Shown here one piece after another: positions 60,556-64,000 of a stretch of DNA of 64,000 bases. Every line of letters begins with the position of its first letter. The first letter of the stretch is position 1. A program made the position numbers and the translations under genes. Under the pieces are notes generated by a model. It was not told the DNA's origin. It worked only from the letters and a program-made list of their open reading frames with translations, and made no database searches. This stretch comes from Anaerococcus provencensis (GTDB lineage Bacteria; Bacillota; Clostridia; Tissierellales; Peptoniphilaceae), in assembly GCF_000312365.2 (NCBI RefSeq), contig NZ_HG003686.1:62001-126000 (forward strand). The letters are read 5' to 3'.

Positions 60556-61128
60556 ATCGCTAAAGACGGAACATATAGAGGTGGAAGAAGAGTAAAAGCA
60601 GGAGGCAAACCACAGCCTGCTGCTGAAAAAATAGAAAAAGGTAAAAAAGTAGAAATTTTAATGAATGATATTCCAACATTCACGCCAGAAGAAATAGATG
60701 CTGTTGACTTACCAGATGGGGCAGTTCTTGATGGAACCGATATGCCTACACCAAGTGACTATCTATCTGCAAAACAAAAGAATGGAATACCACTAGGTGC
60801 AGATGAAATATATAAAGAGACTTGGAGTTGGTTAAAACAGAGAAACTGTGAAAACTTAGTAAATCCAAGATTATTAGAATCCTACTCCCAGGCTTTTGCA
60901 AGATACATTCAATGTGAAGAGGCAATAAGTCAATTTGGACTTTTAGGAAAGCATCCTACTACGGGAGGAGTTATTGCATCTCCCTTTGTACAGATGTCTT
61001 CACAATTTCAAAAGACAGCAAATCTTTTATGGTATGAAATTTATGACATAGTGAAAGAAAACTGTACTGAAGTTTATGAAGACTATGGGGAAGATATGAT
61101 GGAAAAACTACTAAGGCAAAGGAGGTAA
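60556..61128 (+). CDS. P27-family phage terminase small subunit
   Basis: Recognises phage DNA for packaging. From ATC 60556 the protein is 190 residues: (I)AKDGTYRGGRRVKAGGKPQPAAEKI, then a helical core WSWLKQRNCENLVNPRLLESYSQAFARYIQCEEAI typical of P27. AGGAGG at 60543-60548 lies 7 bases before ATC, and the expected start MAKDG aligns there. The alternative GTG 60481 adds 25 residues and lacks a ribosome site. The large subunit is not in the window. Confidence 0.85.
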   Translation: MAKDGTYRGGRRVKAGGKPQPAAEKIEKGKKVEILMNDIPTFTPEEIDAVDLPDGAVLDGTDMPTPSDYLSAKQKNGIPLGADEIYKETWSWLKQRNCENLVNPRLLESYSQAFARYIQCEEAISQFGLLGKHPTTGGVIASPFVQMSSQFQKTANLLWYEIYDIVKENCTEVYEDYGEDMMEKLLRQRR

Positions 61129-61133
61129 TAAAT

Positions 61134-61916
61134 TTGTTTGAAAAAGTAAATCCAAAGCATCCTGACAAACAAGCAGATTGTATTGCAGGTGCAATTGTAG
61201 ATTTAGCATATAAAGAAAAGGAAAATCCTAAAATAGCAGTCGAAGTTTTGCTTGGTCATGGTGATTGTCATGTGATTATTGAAACGGACTGCAAGTTAGA
61301 TGTTGAAGAAATCAAATCAGCTATTAATAGAATAGCAGGAGAAGTAAAAGCCGATGTAAAAATTGTAGAGCAAGACATTCACTTATCGAACAATCAAAAA
61401 GAAAAGATTAGATGTGGGGATAATGGAATCTTTAAGGGAGTACCTACTTCAGACGAAGAAAAGAAACTATCTTTAATTGCTCGTGAAATCTATTCTAATT
61501 ATCCCTACGATGGGAAATACATTCTTGATGGAGATAAACTCATCATCTGTCAGTCAAATGTATCTAGAGAAATTTTAAAATCAATTTATCCAAGAGCAAT
61601 CGTAAACCCATTAGGGGATTGGACTGGAGGGTTTAATGTTGATACTGGAGCGGCTAATAGAAAACTCGGTTCTGATATGGGGCGAGCAGTAACTGGCGGA
61701 GGTCTTCATGGTAAAGACCTATCCAAGGCTGATGTATCAGTTAATATTTATGCCCACCTAAAGGAACAAGAGGAAAATAGAGAGATTGAATTATCCTGTG
61801 CAATCGGAGATGAAACTGTTGATGGTAGACCATATTCAGAAATTGTAGAAATTGCTAGAAACTACATTAACTCTATCGGTGGTTTTGAGGAATTTGCTAA
61901 ATGGGGGTTCATCTAA
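61134..61916 (+). CDS. Phage miniature S-adenosylmethionine synthetase (MetK-like)
   Basis: A 260-residue MetK-like protein; cellular MetK is about 390. HPDKQADCIAGAIVDLAY matches HPDKICDQISDAVLD. CGDNGIFKGVPTSDEEKKL matches the flexible loop of MetK (GDQGIMFGYAT). TGGFNVDTGAANRKLGSDMGRAV and GGGLHGKDLSKADVSVNIYAH match the conserved Gly-rich C-terminal region. It should join ATP and methionine to make SAM, supplying the methyltransferase beside it. Start TTG 61134 follows AGGAGG; the stop touches the next ATG. Confidence 0.82.
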   Translation: MFEKVNPKHPDKQADCIAGAIVDLAYKEKENPKIAVEVLLGHGDCHVIIETDCKLDVEEIKSAINRIAGEVKADVKIVEQDIHLSNNQKEKIRCGDNGIFKGVPTSDEEKKLSLIAREIYSNYPYDGKYILDGDKLIICQSNVSREILKSIYPRAIVNPLGDWTGGFNVDTGAANRKLGSDMGRAVTGGGLHGKDLSKADVSVNIYAHLKEQEENREIELSCAIGDETVDGRPYSEIVEIARNYINSIGGFEEFAKWGFI

Positions 61917-63166
61917 TGAAAGAAGGACTATTACAATATGAATTAAAAAATATAGATGAACTCATCCCATATATTAATAATGCTAGAACGCATACTGACG
62001 AACAAATTAATAAGGTAGCTGCATCTATAAAAGAATTTGGATTTTTAAATCCTATCTTAATTTCAGAAGAGAATGTTATTACAGCAGGACATTGCAGACT
62101 TCTAGCGGCTAAGAAACTAGGACTAAAGAAAGTTCCATGTATTTTAGAAAATCATCTCACAGAGGCACAAAGAAAAGCTTATGTTCTTGCTGATAATAAG
62201 TTAAGTTTAGATGCTGGCTGGGATGAAGAACTATTGAGAGTTGAAATTGAATCCCTAGAAGATTATGGATTTAATGTAGAGCTTACAGGATTTTCAACTG
62301 AAGAATTATCTTCGCTCTTTGACCTTGGTGTAGAGGCTGAAGAAGATGACTTTGATGTTGAAGAAGAACTTAAAAAGCCTATTTTTTCCAAGGAAGGAGA
62401 TATTTGGACTCTAGGTAGACATAAAGTTATTTGTGGTGATTCTACTCAGTGGGATACTTTTGAAAAGCTGCTAAATGATACAAAGGTCAATTTAGTATGT
62501 ACCGATGCACCATATTTTGTTGAATTAAAAAATAAATCGGGAACGATTAAAAATGACAACTTAAATGATAAAGAGGCCTATGAATTTTTAATGAAGGTCT
62601 TTACAAACTTTAAAGACGCAATGGCTAAGGATGCATCAATTTATGAATTCTATGCAACGATGAAAGCTAGAGTTTTCTATGATGCTTTTGAAGATGCAGG
62701 CTTTAAAGTTGGTGCAGGGCTTATTTGGAAAAAACCAAGAGCTCCTTTCATGAGAACAGATTGGAAATTTAATATGGAGCCTATTATATTTGGTTGGAGA
62801 AAAGATGGAAAACATAACTGGTATGGAGATCAAAAGCAAACAGCAGTCTTTGAATTTGATGGAATTAAAGATTCTGAAAAAGAAGGATGTGGTCATCCAT
62901 CATCAAAACCAGTACCACTTATTGCTTATTTAATAAAGCAATCAACTCAAACAAATGGCTTAGTCCTTGATGGATTTTTAGGAAGTGCATCTGCATTAAT
63001 TGCCTGTGAGGAGCTTAATCGAATCTGCTATGGAATAGAAATAGAGCCTAAATTTGTTGATGTAGCAGTAAAAAGATATTTAAATTTAGTTGGTAGTGAT
63101 AAAGATATAAGCCTTTTAAGAGATGAAAAAAAATATAAGTATGAAGATGCTATTAATCTGACTTGA
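61916..63166 (+). CDS. ParB-like nuclease domain fused to a DNA methyltransferase
   Basis: A 416-residue fusion. The N-terminal ParB/Srx-like domain (about residues 10-110) has NARTHTDEQINKVAASIKEFGFLNPILI and ITAGHCRLLAAKKLGL. The C-terminal half is an N4/N6 DNA methyltransferase: VCTDAPYFVELK (motif IV, DAPY rather than DPPY) and LDGFLGSASALIACEELNRICYGIEIEP (SAM-binding FxGxG variant, FLGSA). It probably modifies phage DNA against host restriction. ATG 61916 follows GGGGG; the frame to 61901 is less likely. Confidence 0.88.
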   Translation: MKEGLLQYELKNIDELIPYINNARTHTDEQINKVAASIKEFGFLNPILISEENVITAGHCRLLAAKKLGLKKVPCILENHLTEAQRKAYVLADNKLSLDAGWDEELLRVEIESLEDYGFNVELTGFSTEELSSLFDLGVEAEEDDFDVEEELKKPIFSKEGDIWTLGRHKVICGDSTQWDTFEKLLNDTKVNLVCTDAPYFVELKNKSGTIKNDNLNDKEAYEFLMKVFTNFKDAMAKDASIYEFYATMKARVFYDAFEDAGFKVGAGLIWKKPRAPFMRTDWKFNMEPIIFGWRKDGKHNWYGDQKQTAVFEFDGIKDSEKEGCGHPSSKPVPLIAYLIKQSTQTNGLVLDGFLGSASALIACEELNRICYGIEIEPKFVDVAVKRYLNLVGSDKDISLLRDEKKYKYEDAINLT

Positions 63167-63209
63167 TATAAATCAGTATTTGAGTGATATATGTATGTGA
63201 GGTGATTAG

Positions 63210-63425
63210 ATGATTTCAAGGGAAATTATACAAAAATTAAAAGAGACGTATCCAGTAGGTACAAGAGTAAAACTAATCCAAATGGAAGATGGACAGGCTC
63301 CACCAGTTGGAACTTTAGGCACAGTTTATGGGGTGGATGCCATTGGATCAATCCTAGTAAAATGGGATAATGGTTCGATGTTAAATGTAATTTTTAGGGA
63401 GGATATAATTGAAAAATCTAATTAA
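63210..63425 (+). CDS. DUF4314 protein
   Basis: A 71-residue protein with YPVGTRVKLIQMEDGQAPPVGTLGTVYGVDAIGSILVKWDNGS, given in part, a compact beta-barrel pattern shared by DUF4314 proteins of phages and integrative elements. GGTGATTAG precedes the ATG. The function is unknown. It is followed by a conserved leader element and the next small gene. Confidence 0.85.
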   Translation: MISREIIQKLKETYPVGTRVKLIQMEDGQAPPVGTLGTVYGVDAIGSILVKWDNGSMLNVIFREDIIEKSN

Positions 63426-63440
63426 ATAACCATACATTGC

Positions 63441-63490
63441 TTGACTATTCCTCTATTGTACGGGAATATGTGTACAACAAAAGAGGAGGA
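63441..63490 (+). promoter_or_regulatory. Repeated leader element, copy 1
   Basis: TTGACT (63441-63446), then CCTCT, TTGTAC (63456-63461), GGGAATATGT, GTACAA (63472-63477), and AGAGG overlapping the AGGAGG ribosome site. TTGTAC/GTACAA and CCTCT/AGAGG form two stacked stems. Copy 2 at 63900 keeps the core and changes the outer stem in a compensating way. TTGACT-N17-GAATAT could also be a promoter with the palindrome as operator. Confidence 0.65.
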
Positions 63491-63497
63491 ACGAAAA

Positions 63498-63866
63498 ATG
63501 AAAAAAATTGAACTGCTAGAAAATATAAAAGAAAAAGAAGAATTCGAAGAAAATAAAATAAGTTACAGATTTTATTGGGCATATAGAGAATCCCAAAGGA
63601 TAGGTCGAGACATCCTAAACTTTGAAGACATTGGATTTGAAGATAATCACGAAGATATGATAGAGAATCTTGAAAGATTCGGGATACAAGAATTTACCAT
63701 TTCCGATCAGTCAACAGGACTCATGAAAGGACTAAAAAGCTTTAAAAGAAAAGGTTACTTTCCTATAGACTTAATTGAAATAGATACAGGAAGGACTAAT
63801 TGGAATTTCAAAGAAAGAAAAGAGGAAAAAGAGTATGAACCAGCCCTCCTTTTCAAGAGAAACTAA
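63498..63866 (+). CDS. Phage protein of unknown family (122 residues)
   Basis: A charged 122-residue protein from ATG 63498, behind AGAGGAGG. It starts MKKIELLENIKEKEEFEENKISYRFYWAYRES and contains a patterned middle, IGFEDNHEDMIENLERFGIQEFTISDQSTGLMKGL, quoted in part. I do not recognise a domain. It is preceded by leader copy 1, and the next gene has leader copy 2. The longer frame from TTG 63441 runs across the leader and is unlikely. Confidence 0.7.
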   Translation: MKKIELLENIKEKEEFEENKISYRFYWAYRESQRIGRDILNFEDIGFEDNHEDMIENLERFGIQEFTISDQSTGLMKGLKSFKRKGYFPIDLIEIDTGRTNWNFKERKEEKEYEPALLFKRN

Positions 63867-63899
63867 GAGAAAAAATAGAGAGTTAAGCAAGATAATTGC

Positions 63900-63948
63900 T
63901 TGACTTATCTCTTCTTGTACGGGAATATGTGTACAACAAAAGAGAAGG
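63900..63948 (+). promoter_or_regulatory. Repeated leader element, copy 2
   Basis: TTGACT (63900-63905), TCTCT, TTGTAC (63915-63920), GGGAATATGT, GTACAA (63931-63936), then AGAGA and the AAGGAG ribosome site. The loop GGGAATATGT and the inner stem are identical to copy 1. The outer stem is TCTCT/AGAGA in place of CCTCT/AGAGG. Confidence 0.65.
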
Positions 63949-63959
63949 AGAACATTACC

Positions 63960-64000
63960 ATGAAAAAAGACCTTTTAGAAAGATTAGAAACAGAAGTTAC
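63960..64000 (+). CDS. Phage protein, start only (partial at right edge)
   Basis: ATG 63960 after AAGGAG opens a frame MKKDLLERLETEV that leaves the window. It is similar in start to the previous small gene (MKKIELLENI) and has the same type of leader, so the two may be paralogous or co-regulated. Nothing more can be said. Confidence 0.6.
   Translation, partial: MKKDLLERLETEV

Overview
The window reads as a low-GC, anaerobic Gram-positive chromosome, most like Anaerococcus or its relatives (Peptoniphilaceae, Tissierellia). The evidence is an Rnf complex, acetate kinase, a PASTA-domain kinase, WhiA/RapZ, Firmicute-type gene order, AT-rich intergenic DNA and AGGAGG ribosome sites. The genus is inferred from protein flavour, not from any rRNA in the window.

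Bases 1 to about 45,670 are ordinary core chromosome, almost all on the plus strand and tightly packed. In order they hold: the end of an rnf operon with a NusG-domain-II/Gx-transporter pair; radC and the cell-elongation block mreB-mreC-mreD-PBP2 (a very long PBP2); convergent recX and a GIY-YIG gene; tRNA-His and tRNA-Leu; a compact Fst/par-like type I toxin-antitoxin locus; pyrH-frr; a type IV pilus-like/pseudopilus operon (PilC, pilins, prepilin peptidase) without its ATPase; ackA, rpmF, plsX, acpP, rnc, a radical SAM gene and smc (apparently starting at an AUU codon); def-fmt-rsmB-rlmN-stp-prkC-rsgA-rpe, a translation and cell-wall signalling cluster; a large-subunit catalase; rpmB; murB-rapZ-phosphatase-whiA-dnaE-pfkA-pyk; and an RNA methyltransferase.

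Bases from about 45,700 to the right end are a temperate phage or phage-like element that runs out of the window. An ImmR/ImmA-type repressor and metallopeptidase come first, with two matching 16-bp palindromes (TTAGC-N6-GCTAA) as likely operators. The early/replication block follows: a sigma-like regulator, a tandem-repeat ORF, DUF2800 and DUF2815 proteins, a family A DNA polymerase carrying an intein, a primase-helicase, a YozE-like protein, a VRR-NUC nuclease and a SNF2 helicase. A DUF1492-like late regulator comes next, then a reverse-strand AbrB/RelE-type toxin-antitoxin pair. The packaging module starts with an HNH nuclease, a probable cos region and the P27-type small terminase, followed by a miniature S-adenosylmethionine synthetase next to a ParB-methyltransferase fusion. 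No integrase, large terminase or structural gene lies in the window.

The signals most worth a second look are the par/Fst-like locus at 10.5-10.8 kb, the polymerase intein at 52.0-52.9 kb, the repeated and co-varying leader element at 63.4 and 63.9 kb, the 48-bp in-frame repeats at 48.1 kb, the nested inverted repeat at 47.5 kb, the SAM-synthetase/methyltransferase pair, and several non-canonical start codons. All functional calls come from reading motifs by eye; no database search was run.
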